The notes: generated from the letters alone by a model not told the origin. A DNA stretch of 64,000 nt from Treponema sp. OMZ 798 (GCF_024181385.1 NZ_CP051305.1:868001-932000), one strand, 5' to 3'. Counted from the stretch's first letter, positions 9,521-23,061 are shown. Numbers and translations are program-made.

Positions 9521-10246
9521 ATGAAAAAAATTATTCTTATTTTGATAATTTTGTTTGAAGTTTTCAGCTTATACTCTCAAGAAGAAACGGAAGAAGAAAT
9601 TGCAAGTATATTTGAATCATCCACTTCCGAGTATACGGATGAAATTTCGAAAACGGCAAATGAATTTTTCGGTATTGACGCAGGTATAAAAGGTCAAAGC
9701 GGAAAATGGCTTTCAGGAAGAAGTTCTGTCTTGATCGAAAAAGGTTTCTCTGAAAATACCTATGAAATCGATAAAATTTCAGATTCCGATTTATCGACGG
9801 CATGGGTGGAAGGTGCTAAAGGAGCCGGAAAGGAAGAATATGTGACTTCAACATGTTTTATCGATTATTCTTCAAACGAAAATACCGAAAAAAAGGTGAG
9901 GGTGGAGCTCAGGCTGAATAACGGTTTTTGTAAAAGCAACCAAGCATTTAAAAAGAATAACAGGGTAAAAGAGCTTAAAATAGCAATATATGAAGTTCCT
10001 ATTGCTGCAACTCAGTTTTTTTATTGTGTGGATGGAACCCCTGTAATTTTACATGAGGGAAAAGTCAACCTTTCAGATATAATGACCGAGCAAGTTTTTT
10101 CGTTTGATCTCGTTTTAAAGGGAAAACACGAGTATATTTTACCTCTTATTTTGGCAAAGTGCACTATAAAAGATGTTTACAAAGGAATCGACTACGATGA
10201 TACATGTATTTCTGAGTTAAAGATTTCAGCTAAGTTTATAGAATAG
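9521..10246 (+). CDS. Secreted protein with NADase-type glycan-binding (discoidin-like) domain
   Basis: 241 residues. I start it at the ATG 9 bases after a GGAGG site; an in-frame TTG at 9488 is upstream of that site. A signal peptide (about residues 1-19) is followed by an acidic region and then by a discoidin-like fold with the pattern DSDLSTAWVEGAKGAGKEEY and VKELKIAIYE, characteristic of the NADase-type glycan-binding family. Likely exported to the periplasm or surface and carbohydrate-binding; the ligand is unknown. It is a single-gene unit ending before tRNA-Gly. Confidence 0.75.
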   Translation: MKKIILILIILFEVFSLYSQEETEEEIASIFESSTSEYTDEISKTANEFFGIDAGIKGQSGKWLSGRSSVLIEKGFSENTYEIDKISDSDLSTAWVEGAKGAGKEEYVTSTCFIDYSSNENTEKKVRVELRLNNGFCKSNQAFKKNNRVKELKIAIYEVPIAATQFFYCVDGTPVILHEGKVNLSDIMTEQVFSFDLVLKGKHEYILPLILAKCTIKDVYKGIDYDDTCISELKISAKFIE

Positions 10247-10274
10247 GTTTGATTTAAACTATTTTTACAAAATA

Positions 10275-10346
10275 AGCGGATGATGGGAGTCGAACCCACG
10301 TCTCCAGCTTGGAAGGCTGGGGTAATAGCCGTTATACGACATCCGC
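10275..10346 (-). tRNA. tRNA-Gly (anticodon TCC)
   Basis: 72 bases on the minus strand: acceptor GCGGATG/CATCCGC, anticodon stem CCAGC/GCTGG with loop CTTCCAA giving TCC (reads GGA/GGG), T-loop TTCGACT. CCA is not encoded. Confidence 0.93.
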
Positions 10347-10357
10347 AAGACTTTGGT

Positions 10358-10386
10358 ATTATATAGATTTTTAAAATTTATGTCAA
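10358..10386 (-). promoter_or_regulatory. Consensus promoter of tRNA-Gly
   Basis: On the minus strand TTGACA (10386-10381), 17 bases, then TATAAT (10363-10358): a perfect sigma70 promoter, about 11 bases upstream of the mature tRNA. Confidence 0.85.
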
Positions 10387-10449
10387 TACTTTTTTTAAAA
10401 AAAACATAAAAATTGCAGGTGAATAACTATATCGGTTGCTTGGGTTATT

Positions 10450-11538
10450 TTAAAGTCTGTTTATACTCAAAAGAACCGAATCTATTGTGGGGATTATCAT
10501 TTTGGGCTTGATTTCGTGTTTTACAGATAATAGTTTGTAAAAGACCTCGAATGCTTCTTGGATAGATTTTCCTATCCTGCTTTTAAAATTCATCCTTGCT
10601 TTAAGCATCCATTTCGATATGTATATCATTCCCGTCAAAACAATGGCTTTTTCAAATCCTCGTAACAGGGCTTGATGGGTTACATCAATACTGCCTATGC
10701 TGAAAATTATCTTTCCCATGGGAGGAAAAAGGTTGAAAACGGTAATGGCCGTAAACATAAAGATTAAATTTAAAAAATTAAGTTTTTGTTTGTCGGCTGC
10801 ACAAAGAATCAGGGCTGCACCCATGACAATAGCTTGTACCGGCAGAAAAGGCACAAATAGCAAGATTAAAAAAAGGCTTATGCCTGAACCTATCCTAAGA
10901 TATCTATCTCTTAAAGCTCTGCTTTTTGTTTGTTCAGATTCTTCTTTAATCTTATACTTTCTGACCGCTTGAGAATTATCAGAAACAAAATCAAATCTTT
11001 CGGCTTTTACTTTTTGATACCAGACGGATTGTACTTCAAATTCGGCGGCAAACCAGCCTAAAGCAATTGCCGTTATGGCCCCCAGAGAAAATACGGGCGG
11101 AATTATATAAACAGCCGATTTTCCGAACATGAGCAGGACTGCTAAAAGAAATTGCAGGCTGTTTGAAACAAAGGCTCCTGCCAAGCTGATTCCTATAAAT
11201 GAGACGGCTTTCCGCGGAATTTTTCTCATAGAATACATTAAAAGTCCTGAAGAAAAGGTTCCGATTGCAGAAAAAAGAAGAATGTACGAAAAAAGAGTTC
11301 CCGAAATTAGGGCTTGGCCTAAAACCTTTATAAGCAAAAGAAGCATAAAGGCCGGAAAAGAGAAGATATCTATACCTAAAAGAAGGGGCAGATTTGCCAA
11401 GCCGATTCTAAAAAAAGGAACCGGCTTGGGTATCATTATTTCTATTGCCGAAAGAAAAAAACAAAATCCTCCGAACAAGGGAATAAGGTAATCTGCCTTT
11501 TTCGTTTTTAATGGCAACCTGAGCATCCGCAGCCGCAA
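10450..11538 (-). CDS. Gx transporter-family membrane protein with extra C-terminal membrane domain
   Basis: 362 residues with two hydrophobic blocks. The first 165 residues match the Gx transporter family (formerly annotated as heptaprenyl diphosphate synthase component I): FRIGLANLPLLLGID and several membrane helices. After a charged linker (about 175-205), a second block of four or so helices, ending in a basic amphipathic tail, resembles the transmembrane component (CbiQ/EcfT-like) of energy-coupling transporters; that second assignment is tentative. The start overlaps the end of the SlyD gene by 31 bases; an ATG four codons inside (11526) is an alternative start. Confidence 0.7.
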   Translation of the reverse strand: MRLRMLRLPLKTKKADYLIPLFGGFCFFLSAIEIMIPKPVPFFRIGLANLPLLLGIDIFSFPAFMLLLLIKVLGQALISGTLFSYILLFSAIGTFSSGLLMYSMRKIPRKAVSFIGISLAGAFVSNSLQFLLAVLLMFGKSAVYIIPPVFSLGAITAIALGWFAAEFEVQSVWYQKVKAERFDFVSDNSQAVRKYKIKEESEQTKSRALRDRYLRIGSGISLFLILLFVPFLPVQAIVMGAALILCAADKQKLNFLNLIFMFTAITVFNLFPPMGKIIFSIGSIDVTHQALLRGFEKAIVLTGMIYISKWMLKARMNFKSRIGKSIQEAFEVFYKLLSVKHEIKPKMIIPTIDSVLLSINRL

Positions 11539-12050
11539 GCGTCTTCGTCATATTCATGACCGCATCCGCAGCCGCATCCTCCGGACATTTGCTGAATCAA
11601 AGCTTGCAGCTCTTCTTCGGTAGTCTTTTTTACCGATAGGACTTTTACGTCAAAGTGAAGGGGTTCTCCCGCCAGCGGATGATTTGCATCTATAGTAATC
11701 TTATCACCGTCTATTTTTGTGATTCTTACAATCCGGGTGTGATGACCTTCGCCTGCTTCAAATTCAAGTCCTACTTCCAACTCTGCACCTTCAGGGAACT
11801 GAGAGCGGTTTGTTTCGACTATCAGATCGTCAAAGGCTTCTCCGTAGGCTTCTTCAGGAGGAACAACTTGTTTAAACTCGGCTCCTTCTTCTTTGCCTTC
11901 AAGGGCTTTTTCCAAGCCGGAAATAATCATATTATATCCGTGGATGTACTCCAACGGACCCATTACATCGGACGAATCAAGAACTTCGCCGTTAGCATCT
12001 TTCAGTGTGTATTCCAAACTGACTGTTGTATCTTTTTCTATTTTCATCAT
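11508..12050 (-). CDS. slyD: SlyD-type FKBP peptidyl-prolyl isomerase
   Basis: 180 residues from the ATG that fits the family start (MMKIEKDTTVSLEYTLKD); the frame extends 15 codons farther to a GTG, but that extension is not conserved in the family. The FKBP catalytic half, the inserted chaperone (IF) domain (about 70-125) and a metal-binding C-terminus with CGCGCGH and CGCGCSGC are present. SlyD folds proteins at proline bonds in the cytoplasm and delivers nickel to hydrogenase maturation factors in some bacteria. No nickel enzyme is nearby. Confidence 0.9.
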   Translation of the reverse strand: MMKIEKDTTVSLEYTLKDANGEVLDSSDVMGPLEYIHGYNMIISGLEKALEGKEEGAEFKQVVPPEEAYGEAFDDLIVETNRSQFPEGAELEVGLEFEAGEGHHTRIVRITKIDGDKITIDANHPLAGEPLHFDVKVLSVKKTTEEELQALIQQMSGGCGCGCGHEYDEDACGCGCSGCH

Positions 12051-12184
12051 AAAGATAATACATGTTTTATAAACAAAAATCAAGACTAATGTCACCTCTT
12101 GATTTTTTATATAAAATGGCTTAAACTTAATCTAATGCAGTTATTGCAGTTTTCAAAAATAATCTAACTGTACCGGAGGACAAA

Positions 12185-12598
12185 ATGTTACCTTTTTATT
12201 TTCTTTCAATCACAACAAATTTGATTATGGGGCTTATTCTCGTATTTTTTGACAAGACTGTCAGAGGCGATGAGCCTGCCGACCGCGAAAATAAATATCC
12301 CGTTTTAAGGGATTCAACCTTTTTGCTTTTGCTTACAATATTTTCCGGTTTTACGGCAATTTCAAAGATGCTCAGTCCTGTCGGAACCAATATAGTAATA
12401 TTGGGAGATTTTTTACCTGTTGTTTCAGGCCTTGCAGGTGCAATAGTATTTTTGGGAAGATATTTGGAGTCTAACGAAAACGTTACATCATTACCCGACT
12501 TTTTCGGCATAATAAAAAATTATGACGAAATAATCGGCTATGTATGTTTAGTTTCTTCGGCCTTGCATCTTTTATTTTCAAAGGCTATCTTTCTTTAA
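12185..12598 (+). CDS. Small integral membrane protein, unknown
   Basis: 137 residues with about four membrane helices (near 3-20, 44-62, 70-92, 117-135). No recognised family. A GGAGGA site lies five bases before the ATG. The next gene starts three bases after its stop with no ribosome site of its own, so the pair is likely translated together. Confidence 0.65.
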   Translation: MLPFYFLSITTNLIMGLILVFFDKTVRGDEPADRENKYPVLRDSTFLLLLTIFSGFTAISKMLSPVGTNIVILGDFLPVVSGLAGAIVFLGRYLESNENVTSLPDFFGIIKNYDEIIGYVCLVSSALHLLFSKAIFL

Positions 12599-12601
12599 TC
12601 T

Positions 12602-12955
12602 ATGAAGCGGTTTGCAGTTCTTCTTTTTCTTTTTACAAGTTTTTTGTCTTGCTCAAGGGAGGATCCTTTACAAAGTTTGAATTTGCCGCCTGATTCGGCT
12701 ATGAATGACGCAAACCGCTTTGCCCTAATAATCGAAACCTATGTTTCGCTTTTAGATAAGCCGGGAGATGACGGAATAACCATCTCTCATGCCCGAAAGC
12801 TTGATGTTTTCCCTGTTGAGGGACTTGAAATCGTAAAAGAAGATGAGGAACAGATTCTTTGGGTAAACTTGGGAAAGGGCTGGATTCAAAGATCAAGTGT
12901 TCAGCTTTATTCTTCCAAAGAAAAAGTATTGACTGCAGCTAAAAAATTAAAATAA
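12602..12955 (+). CDS. Small lipoprotein, possibly SH3-like
   Basis: 117 residues. Signal peptide with lipobox ending at Cys17 (SFLSCSRED). The remainder (residues 40-105) has five or so strands with LWVNLGKGWIQRSSV, reminiscent of bacterial SH3-like domains but not clearly one. It has no Shine-Dalgarno site and starts three bases after the upstream stop, implying reinitiation. Confidence 0.65.
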   Translation: MKRFAVLLFLFTSFLSCSREDPLQSLNLPPDSAMNDANRFALIIETYVSLLDKPGDDGITISHARKLDVFPVEGLEIVKEDEEQILWVNLGKGWIQRSSVQLYSSKEKVLTAAKKLK

Positions 12956-12982
12956 AGGCCTTTTTTTGCCGATATAGGAGCT

Positions 12983-14548
12983 ATGAAGTCTTTTGCTGTT
13001 TTATCCGCCTATGATATTTCGGAGTATTCGTTTAAAAAACTCGAAAACGGTATAATCCCCTTTGAAGCCTCTTTCCGTGCGGCTGCCGCCTTTCCCGATT
13101 GTAAAAAAATCATTGTTTTAACCTCCGCTTCATGCGAAGAGCCTATTATTTCTATTTTAAAAAATATAAAATCGGAAGAGCTAGGAATAGAGTGGAAGGT
13201 TAAGGTCTTGCAAAAAATAAGTCCTCAAGCCGTTTTTGAAGAGGCCGCAAAAGAAGCCGAATCATCCGGTTTTGAAAATGTCTTTTTTATGCATGGGGAT
13301 GAACCCCTTATCGATTTAAATGCAGCTGAAAAACTTTTTAACCGGCATTTGGAATACAGGGCCGAGTACAGCTTTGCCGACGGATACCCGGAAGGTCTTA
13401 TCCCTGAAATTCTCGCCTCGGGGCTTTGTCCTATTCTTGCAAAACTTTCCGAAAACGAAACTTCCTTTGAGCGTTCTTTTATTTTCGATACGATAAAAAA
13501 AGAAATAAACAGCTATGATATTGAAACCATGATAGCTCCTTTCGATTTACGGCATCTGCGTCTCCGCTTTGCCGCCGACTCAAAACGCAATGCTCTTTTA
13601 TGCAGCCGTTTTGCAGGTATAAATGCCGAAAACTATGCAGAACTGATAGACGAAAAAAAAGAAGAGCTTTTTACCCTTCCTGCATATTATAGTATCGAGA
13701 TAAATTCTTCTTATCCTCTTAATTCGATATATAAGCCCAACGAGGTGTTAGGACTTGAAGAAAAAAAAGAAATGGATAAGACGGTTCTTTTTTCTCTTGT
13801 CGAAAAAATTGCAGAATATTCCGATGATGCCGTAATTTCTCTTTCGGTTTTCGCTGAACCCTCAATGTACAGTGACACTCTTTCGGTAATCGAAAAAATC
13901 TTATCTTTTCCTAAGTTATCCGTTTTGATTGAAACTTGCGGCTTATATTGGCCTTCATCATTTATAGACCGTCTCGAAAAAATTATTGAGGCCTCTCCAA
14001 AAAGAAAAAATAAAATGCTTCCCGTCTATTGGATTGTATCTATTGATGCGGTAAGTTCAGGGATGTATGCTAAGGTGCACGGCCTTTCCGAAGATGAGGC
14101 AAACATAAAACTAAAACAAGCTCTTACCTTTACCGACGGTTTAAAAAAAGTTTTCCCCGATGCCGTATGGGCTCAAATTATGCGTATGAAAGAAAACGAG
14201 ATAGAGGTTGAACCCTTTTACCGTTTTTGGAAAAATTTGGGTGTTAATGTAATTATTCAAAAATACGATACCTTCTGTAAATTGCTTGAAGATAGGAGGG
14301 TCGCAGATTTATCTCCTTTTAATCGCCATCCTTGTTGGCATTTAAAAAGAGATATGTATATTTTAACAGACGGCTCGGTACCTCTTTGTAAAGAAGATAT
14401 TAAAAGGAATAATATTTTAGGAAATGCTTTTTCGGATAGTTTAGATTCAATCCGTAAAAAAGCATTCGAGGTATATAAAAAGCATTTGGAATGCAGATAC
14501 GGAGATTTATGTGGATCCTGCGATGAATACTATACCTACAATTTTTAA
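12983..14548 (+). CDS. spiro-SPASM protein (radical-SAM-like barrel without the CxxxCxxC site)
   Basis: 521 residues. Residues 1-200 resemble a nucleotidyltransferase fold (VFFMHGDEPLIDLNAAEKL is like the Asp-containing core of CMP-sugar synthetases). Residues 225-440 look like a radical SAM barrel, but where CxxxCxxC should stand (EINSSYPLNSIYKP) no cysteine is present. The C-terminus keeps a SPASM domain with Cys451, Cys469, Cys504, Cys510 and Cys513, so an auxiliary iron-sulfur cluster may still bind. It corresponds to the family called spiro-SPASM, known only in spirochaetes and of unknown function. It overlaps the glycosyltransferase gene that follows, and opens a glycan-type block that runs to 18091. 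Confidence 0.82.
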   Translation: MKSFAVLSAYDISEYSFKKLENGIIPFEASFRAAAAFPDCKKIIVLTSASCEEPIISILKNIKSEELGIEWKVKVLQKISPQAVFEEAAKEAESSGFENVFFMHGDEPLIDLNAAEKLFNRHLEYRAEYSFADGYPEGLIPEILASGLCPILAKLSENETSFERSFIFDTIKKEINSYDIETMIAPFDLRHLRLRFAADSKRNALLCSRFAGINAENYAELIDEKKEELFTLPAYYSIEINSSYPLNSIYKPNEVLGLEEKKEMDKTVLFSLVEKIAEYSDDAVISLSVFAEPSMYSDTLSVIEKILSFPKLSVLIETCGLYWPSSFIDRLEKIIEASPKRKNKMLPVYWIVSIDAVSSGMYAKVHGLSEDEANIKLKQALTFTDGLKKVFPDAVWAQIMRMKENEIEVEPFYRFWKNLGVNVIIQKYDTFCKLLEDRRVADLSPFNRHPCWHLKRDMYILTDGSVPLCKEDIKRNNILGNAFSDSLDSIRKKAFEVYKKHLECRYGDLCGSCDEYYTYNF

Positions 14549-15472
14549 CGAACGAAAAATTCCTTATACGGTTTTAGGAAAAAGCTCAGGCGATTTTAAA
14601 ACCCCTGTTTCCGTTTTGGTATTAAACAGAGGAGCCCGATATTATCTTTCTTCTCTTTTTCAAAACCTGATAGATTTAGGTTTTACCTCCATAGTTTTTG
14701 TAGACAGCTCCCGCCGAGGGTTTGAGCTTGAGTCCTTGTCCTCTCAATTCCCTGAGGTAAAATTTTTAGTTCCTCTTGAAGAGGTTACAGCAGGGGACAT
14801 GATTAACTTGGGTATTTCGGAAGTCTCTTCGGATTATGTTATGGTCTTATGGAGTGATATGGCCTTATCCTCTTCGGCCCTTCCTGCAAGTTTGATAGAT
14901 ACCCTTACTCAATCGGACGTAATCTGTGTCGCTCCCGTTTTAATCGATGAAAAAAATGCTCTCATTCCGGTACAAATTGTTCCCTCTCTTACTCACAGGG
15001 ATTTTTCGACGGAGCAATTTTTATGCAGAAAAGATTTAACCCATACAATCTATATGTATGATTTTGCAGGTATTTATAATAGAGAAAAATTTATCGAAAT
15101 AGGAGGCTTTGATTATACTATAGAGAATCCTTATTGGCAAAATTTGGATTTCGGGTTTAGAACCCATCTATGGGGTATGGAGATTCTGATTTCAAATTTA
15201 TATAAAATGAAATATGCCGGAGCTCCCCCTCTTGAAGATATTTCTGCAGATAATTCTTATATAAATTTTTATTTAAAAAATTTGGCCCCTCTTGTAGGTA
15301 AAAAAGGAGGGAGCCTGCCTTGGTATTTATTTTTTTCGTATGCGGTAAGATCCGGTTTAAATCCTTTTAAGGCCTATAAATATTTTAAGGCGGTACAAGA
15401 TTGGGTGCATATAAATAAATACCGTTTTTTAAAATCACCTCAAGACTTAATTTGTAAATGGGAGCCCAGCAT

Positions 15473-15476
<4 letters not shown>
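14523..15476 (+). CDS. Family 2-like glycosyltransferase
   Basis: 317 residues starting at an ATG inside the end of the spiro-SPASM gene (a GTG four codons upstream is an alternative). Residues 20-130 have a GT-A fold start: VSVLVLNRGARYYLSSLFQNL then VMVLWSDMA, where the acidic pair DxD of the canonical enzyme is reduced to SDM. The middle has a GGFDYTIENPYWQNLDFGFR segment, like the ED acceptor motif region of GT2 enzymes. The product is probably a sugar added to an envelope polymer. Its stop overlaps the next gene by four bases. Confidence 0.72.
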
Positions 15477-19577
<4,101 letters not shown>

Positions 19578-19578
<1 letters not shown>

Positions 19579-19756
19579 AGTTTTTATAGATTATGGAGGT
19601 ACGATAAACAGCTCGGCAGGAATTCAGCCTCACTGTTTATCTTCGAGTTTGCCGTAAACGGCAAACATCGTTTATTGTATGCGGTTTGTAAACAAACCGC
19701 TTGAAAAAACTTTTTTCGGAAACTGATGTTTCCTGCAAAAAGTTTTTATGGAGGTA
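19578..19756. repeat. Hairpin array between glpK and the alcohol dehydrogenase, bounded by a duplicated ribosome-site segment
   Basis: Four successive stems: GATAAACAG/CTGTTTATC (19603-19641); GTTTGCCG/CGGCAAAC with TAAA loop (19647-19666); GCGGTTTG/CAAACCGC with TAAA loop (19681-19700); AAAAACTTTTT/AAAAAGTTTTT enclosing GGAAAC/GTTTCC (19705-19747). The sequence AAGTTTTTAT...GGAGGTA occurs at both borders (19578-19601 with a 7-base insert, and 19740-19756), so the array looks like an insertion between two copies of the leader. The right copy carries the ribosome site of the dehydrogenase gene. Confidence 0.75.
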
Positions 19757-19760
19757 GAGT

Positions 19761-20936
19761 ATGTATAATTTTGAATTTGAAGTACCGGTTAAAATTTTAT
19801 TCGGTAAGGGCAGTATCGAGAACTTAACGTCTGAGATTCTTAAATACGGAAAAAGGGTTCTCCTTTGTTACGGTGGAGGCAGTATCAAAAAAATTGGGCT
19901 TTATGACACAATCGTAAAAAAACTTGATGAAGCCGGAATTTTTTATAAGGAACTTTCAGGTATTTCTCCGAATCCCCGTATTGAAGAAGTTGAGGAGGGC
20001 ATAAAAATAGTCCGCGAGCATAAGCTGGATTTTATCCTGCCTGTCGGAGGGGGAAGCACCATCGACTGCTCAAAGGCTGTTTCTGCGGGCGTAAACTATG
20101 AAGGAAGTGCATGGGATCTGATTACGGGCAAGGCCGAAATTAAAAACGTGCTCCCTATAGGAACAGTCCTTACCCTTTCTGCGACCGGTTCCGAGATGAA
20201 CGGAGGAGCAGTTATTTCAAACCTTAAAACCAAGGAAAAGCTCGGCTTCGGAGCTCCGTCTCTTCTTCCTAAATTTTCGGTTCTTGATCCCGAATACACC
20301 TATTCCGTTCCTAAAAATCAGACAGCCGCAGGTACGGCCGATATTATGAGCCACACCTTCGAGTGTTATTTCACTCTAAATGACGGCGCCTATCTTCAAG
20401 ACAGGTTTGCAGAGAGCATCTTAAAAACCTGTATAGAGTACGGCCCTTTGGCTATTGAAAATCCCGAAAACTACGAAGCCCGCTCAAACCTTATGTGGGC
20501 AGGCACTTGGGCTATAAACGGCCTTTTAAGTGACGGCAAAAAAACGGCTTGGTCGGTTCACCCTATGGAGCACGAGCTGAGCGCCTTTTACGACATCACT
20601 CACGGAGTGGGCTTGGCTATCTTGACCCCTCATTGGCTGCGCCGGTGCTTAAACGATAAAACCGTAAAAAAGATAGCCGATTACGGCATAAATGTTTGGG
20701 GTCTTCCTAAGGGAGGTGAAGTTTATAAAACGGCCGAAAAAGCAATCGAGTGTACTTCAGACTTTTTTAAATCTCTCGGCATTCCGATGACCTTAAAAGA
20801 AGTGGGAATCGGCGAAGAGCATTTAAAAGAAATGGCGGAAGCTGCCGTTGCTCACCGAGGCAAAAACGGAGTTATCTACGGCTTTCAAGAACTTAGAGCC
20901 GAAGATGTTTATGCAATCTTTAAGGCCGCGCTTTAA
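19761..20936 (+). CDS. Iron-containing alcohol dehydrogenase (NAD(P)H-dependent, butanol dehydrogenase type)
   Basis: 391 residues of the type III (iron-dependent) alcohol dehydrogenase family, nearest to BdhA/YqhD. The Rossmann part has [15 protein letters not shown], and iron-ligand positions are recognisable: Asp in [11 protein letters not shown] plus His, and the pair [16 protein letters not shown]. It probably reduces aldehydes to alcohols in fermentation, disposing of NADH. The GGAGG site eleven bases upstream lies in the right border of the hairpin array. Twelve bases separate it from ruvB. Confidence 0.9.
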   Translation: MYNFEFEVPVKILFGKGSIENLTSEILKYGKRVLLCYGGGSIKKIGLYDTIVKKLDEAGIFYKELSGISPNPRIEEVEEGIKIVREHKLDFILPVGGGSTIDCSKAVSAGVNYEGSAWDLITGKAEIKNVLPIGTVLTLSATGSEMNGGAVISNLKTKEKLGFGAPSLLPKFSVLDPEYTYSVPKNQTAAGTADIMSHTFECYFTLNDGAYLQDRFAESILKTCIEYGPLAIENPENYEARSNLMWAGTWAINGLLSDGKKTAWSVHPMEHELSAFYDITHGVGLAILTPHWLRRCLNDKTVKKIADYGINVWGLPKGGEVYKTAEKAIECTSDFFKSLGIPMTLKEVGIGEEHLKEMAEAAVAHRGKNGVIYGFQELRAEDVYAIFKAAL

Positions 20937-20947
20937 ACGATAAAATT

Positions 20948-21979
20948 ATGAGCGATGATTTTGAGGTAGTGCGCCCGGAAGAGCAGGCCGGGGACGAAAA
21001 GGATAGGGCTCTTCGTCCCCGCTCTCTTGTTGACTTTCAGGGGCAGACAAAGGCAAAAGAAAATTTATCCGTCTTTATAAAGGCTGCCCGCGAAAGGGGC
21101 GAGAGCTTAGATCATCTTTTTTTGATAGGCCCGCCGGGCTTGGGAAAAACAACCCTTGCCCAAATTACGGCCAACGAGCTCGGTGTAGACTTTAAAGTTA
21201 CGGGAGCTCCTGCCCTCGATAAGCCCAAGGATTTGGCAGGTATTCTTACCACTCTGACCGAACGCTCCGTCTTTTTTATAGACGAGATTCACCGTCTAAA
21301 ACCTGCTATCGAAGAGATGCTTTATATCGCAATGGAAGATTATGAACTCGACTGGATAATAGGGCAGGGGCCGGGAGCAAGAACGGTGCGCATTCCGATT
21401 CCGCCTTTTACCCTTGTCGGGGCTACCACGCGGGCAGGGATGGTTTCAAGCCCCCTCATAAGCCGCTTCGGAATTGTGCAGCGCTTTGAGTTTTACAGCC
21501 ATGAAGAGCTAGCTTCGATTATAAGCCGTTCCGCTTATATCCTCGAAATCAAGATAGAAAAAAAAGCCGCCCTTGCCTTGGCCCGCTGTTCACGCGGAAC
21601 TCCGCGTGTGGCAAACCGTTTGTTGCGGCGCATGAGAGACTTTGCCCAAGTTGCAGGCAAGAGTGCGATTGACGAGATGACAGTCGCCGCAGGCTTAAAG
21701 CAGCTTAACATCGACAGCCTCGGTCTTGAAACCTATGACAGGCAGATACTCCGCTCCATTATCGAAAACTACTCGGGCGGCCCCGTCGGAGCCGAAACCC
21801 TTGCAATCTCGATAGGAGAATCTCAGGACACTCTGGAAGATTATTACGAACCTTATCTTATCCAGTCCGGCCTTCTCCGGCGCACTCCGCGCGGCCGTAT
21901 GGTTACGCTTAAAGCCTATGACCATCTGGGGTTAAATCCGCCTAGACTTGGAGATGGGCAAGACGGTCTCTTTGATTAG
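20948..21979 (+). CDS. ruvB: Holliday junction branch migration helicase RuvB
   Basis: 343 residues. AAA+ ATPase with Walker [10 protein letters not shown], Walker [28 protein letters not shown] (sensor/arginine finger region) and the C-terminal winged helix ([12 protein letters not shown]). It forms the hexameric motor that, with RuvA, drives branch migration; ruvC-ruvA lie 40 kb away in this window. The last codons and stop lie in an imperfect triplication of about 18 bases (see the repeat at 21965-22033). Confidence 0.97.
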   Translation: MSDDFEVVRPEEQAGDEKDRALRPRSLVDFQGQTKAKENLSVFIKAARERGESLDHLFLIGPPGLGKTTLAQITANELGVDFKVTGAPALDKPKDLAGILTTLTERSVFFIDEIHRLKPAIEEMLYIAMEDYELDWIIGQGPGARTVRIPIPPFTLVGATTRAGMVSSPLISRFGIVQRFEFYSHEELASIISRSAYILEIKIEKKAALALARCSRGTPRVANRLLRRMRDFAQVAGKSAIDEMTVAAGLKQLNIDSLGLETYDRQILRSIIENYSGGPVGAETLAISIGESQDTLEDYYEPYLIQSGLLRRTPRGRMVTLKAYDHLGLNPPRLGDGQDGLFD

Positions 21980-22033
21980 TGGGGAAACCTGTCTTTTCGA
22001 TTAGTATAGAGCCCCGGTCTCTTTGATTAGTGG
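21965..22033. repeat. Triplicated motif at the ruvB stop codon
   Basis: GGTCTCTTTGATTAGTGG occurs identically at 21965-21982 and 22016-22033, with a degenerate copy (CTGTCTTTTCGATTAGTA) between at 21989-22006. The first copy contains the last codons of ruvB and its TAG stop. Spacing of about 25 bases suggests tandem duplication. Confidence 0.8.
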
Positions 22034-22043
22034 AGAGATCTGC

Positions 22044-23060
22044 CTATTTGTCTTCTTCTATCATCCACATCTTGTGTATTTTTTGATTTCTAAAGTCTTC
22101 GGGGATTGAGGTCTTTGTTATGTCCCTTACCCTTATCTTTTTTGGGGAAGAATTAATCAGTTCCGCTTCATCGAATTTTATTTTTTGAGAATTGGTCGAA
22201 AAATAAAATCTTCCGTTTTTTGAAAGTACGTCGAGGCATAAAAGGCATAGTTTAAGCCAATCCTTATTTACATCGAAGACATCCGCACTTTTTGAATTTG
22301 AAAAGGTCGGAGGGTCGCAGATAATTAAGTCCCATTCTTTTTTTTCTTCGATTGCTTTTTCCAAAAATCGGATTACATCGCTTTTTATAAGCCGAGTTTT
22401 TTCTTCATCAAAGAGCTTATTTAGTTTTAAGTTTTCCTTTGCCCAATTTAAGTAGGTGTTGGATAGATCTACCGAATCTACTGAAGCAGCGCCGCCCTTT
22501 GCCGCATGAACCGAAAAACTTCCTGTGTATGAAAAGAGGTTTAAAACTTTTTTATTTTTTGCTTCTTTAAAAATCATGGAACGGGCAGGGCGGTGATCCA
22601 AAAAAAGACCGGAATCCAAATAGTCTTCTACATTTATGTAGAATAAACATTCTCCTTCTTTTACACTCATAAGATTTTTACTTGAGTTAACTTTTTCGTA
22701 TTGATTTTTTCCCTTTTGCTTTTCCCTCAATTTTGTAAAAATTCTTTCTTTAGGAATAGAAAGGCTTGAGGCTGCCGCTTCTTCAATTTCTAAAAGCCAT
22801 TCCTTTTCTTCTTCTTGGGATTTTTCGTAGGGCCGCTTGTAAAGATAAATCAGTAAAAAAGCTTTTTTTTCGGCAGAACTGTTTATTATGCAGTTTTCTT
22901 CGGCAAAGTAGATGTCTACTGCAAGAGGAATTTCAGGAATATCTTTGTCATACAGTCTGTATGCAAAAACACCTTCTCTTCTTGCCCATTTTGATAAATG
23001 CTTAAATCTCTTTTGCAGTCGGTTTTTAAAAAGTTCCGCCTGATATTTATTTTTTTGCAT
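22044..23060 (-). CDS. Class I SAM-dependent rRNA methyltransferase (RlmI/RlmK type)
   Basis: 338 residues. The C-terminal half is a class I methyltransferase: KVLNLFSYTGSFSVHAAKGGA (SAM loop), VDSVDLSNTYLNWA, and DLIICDPPTFSNSKSADVF, the (N/D)PPTF catalytic loop of the RlmI/RlmK-L family that methylates 23S rRNA guanine N7 or cytosine C5. The N-terminal third is less conserved and may be an RNA-binding region. The gene begins one base after rex ends, so the two are cotranscribed. The exact base modified is not determined. Confidence 0.82.
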   Translation of the reverse strand: MQKNKYQAELFKNRLQKRFKHLSKWARREGVFAYRLYDKDIPEIPLAVDIYFAEENCIINSSAEKKAFLLIYLYKRPYEKSQEEEKEWLLEIEEAAASSLSIPKERIFTKLREKQKGKNQYEKVNSSKNLMSVKEGECLFYINVEDYLDSGLFLDHRPARSMIFKEAKNKKVLNLFSYTGSFSVHAAKGGAASVDSVDLSNTYLNWAKENLKLNKLFDEEKTRLIKSDVIRFLEKAIEEKKEWDLIICDPPTFSNSKSADVFDVNKDWLKLCLLCLDVLSKNGRFYFSTNSQKIKFDEAELINSSPKKIRVRDITKTSIPEDFRNQKIHKMWMIEEDK

Positions 23061-23061
23061 T

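Noticed and set aside
19603..19747. Riboswitch in the glpK-dehydrogenase gap
   Set aside because: No known aptamer consensus could be matched, and the stems look like an inserted element rather than one compact fold.
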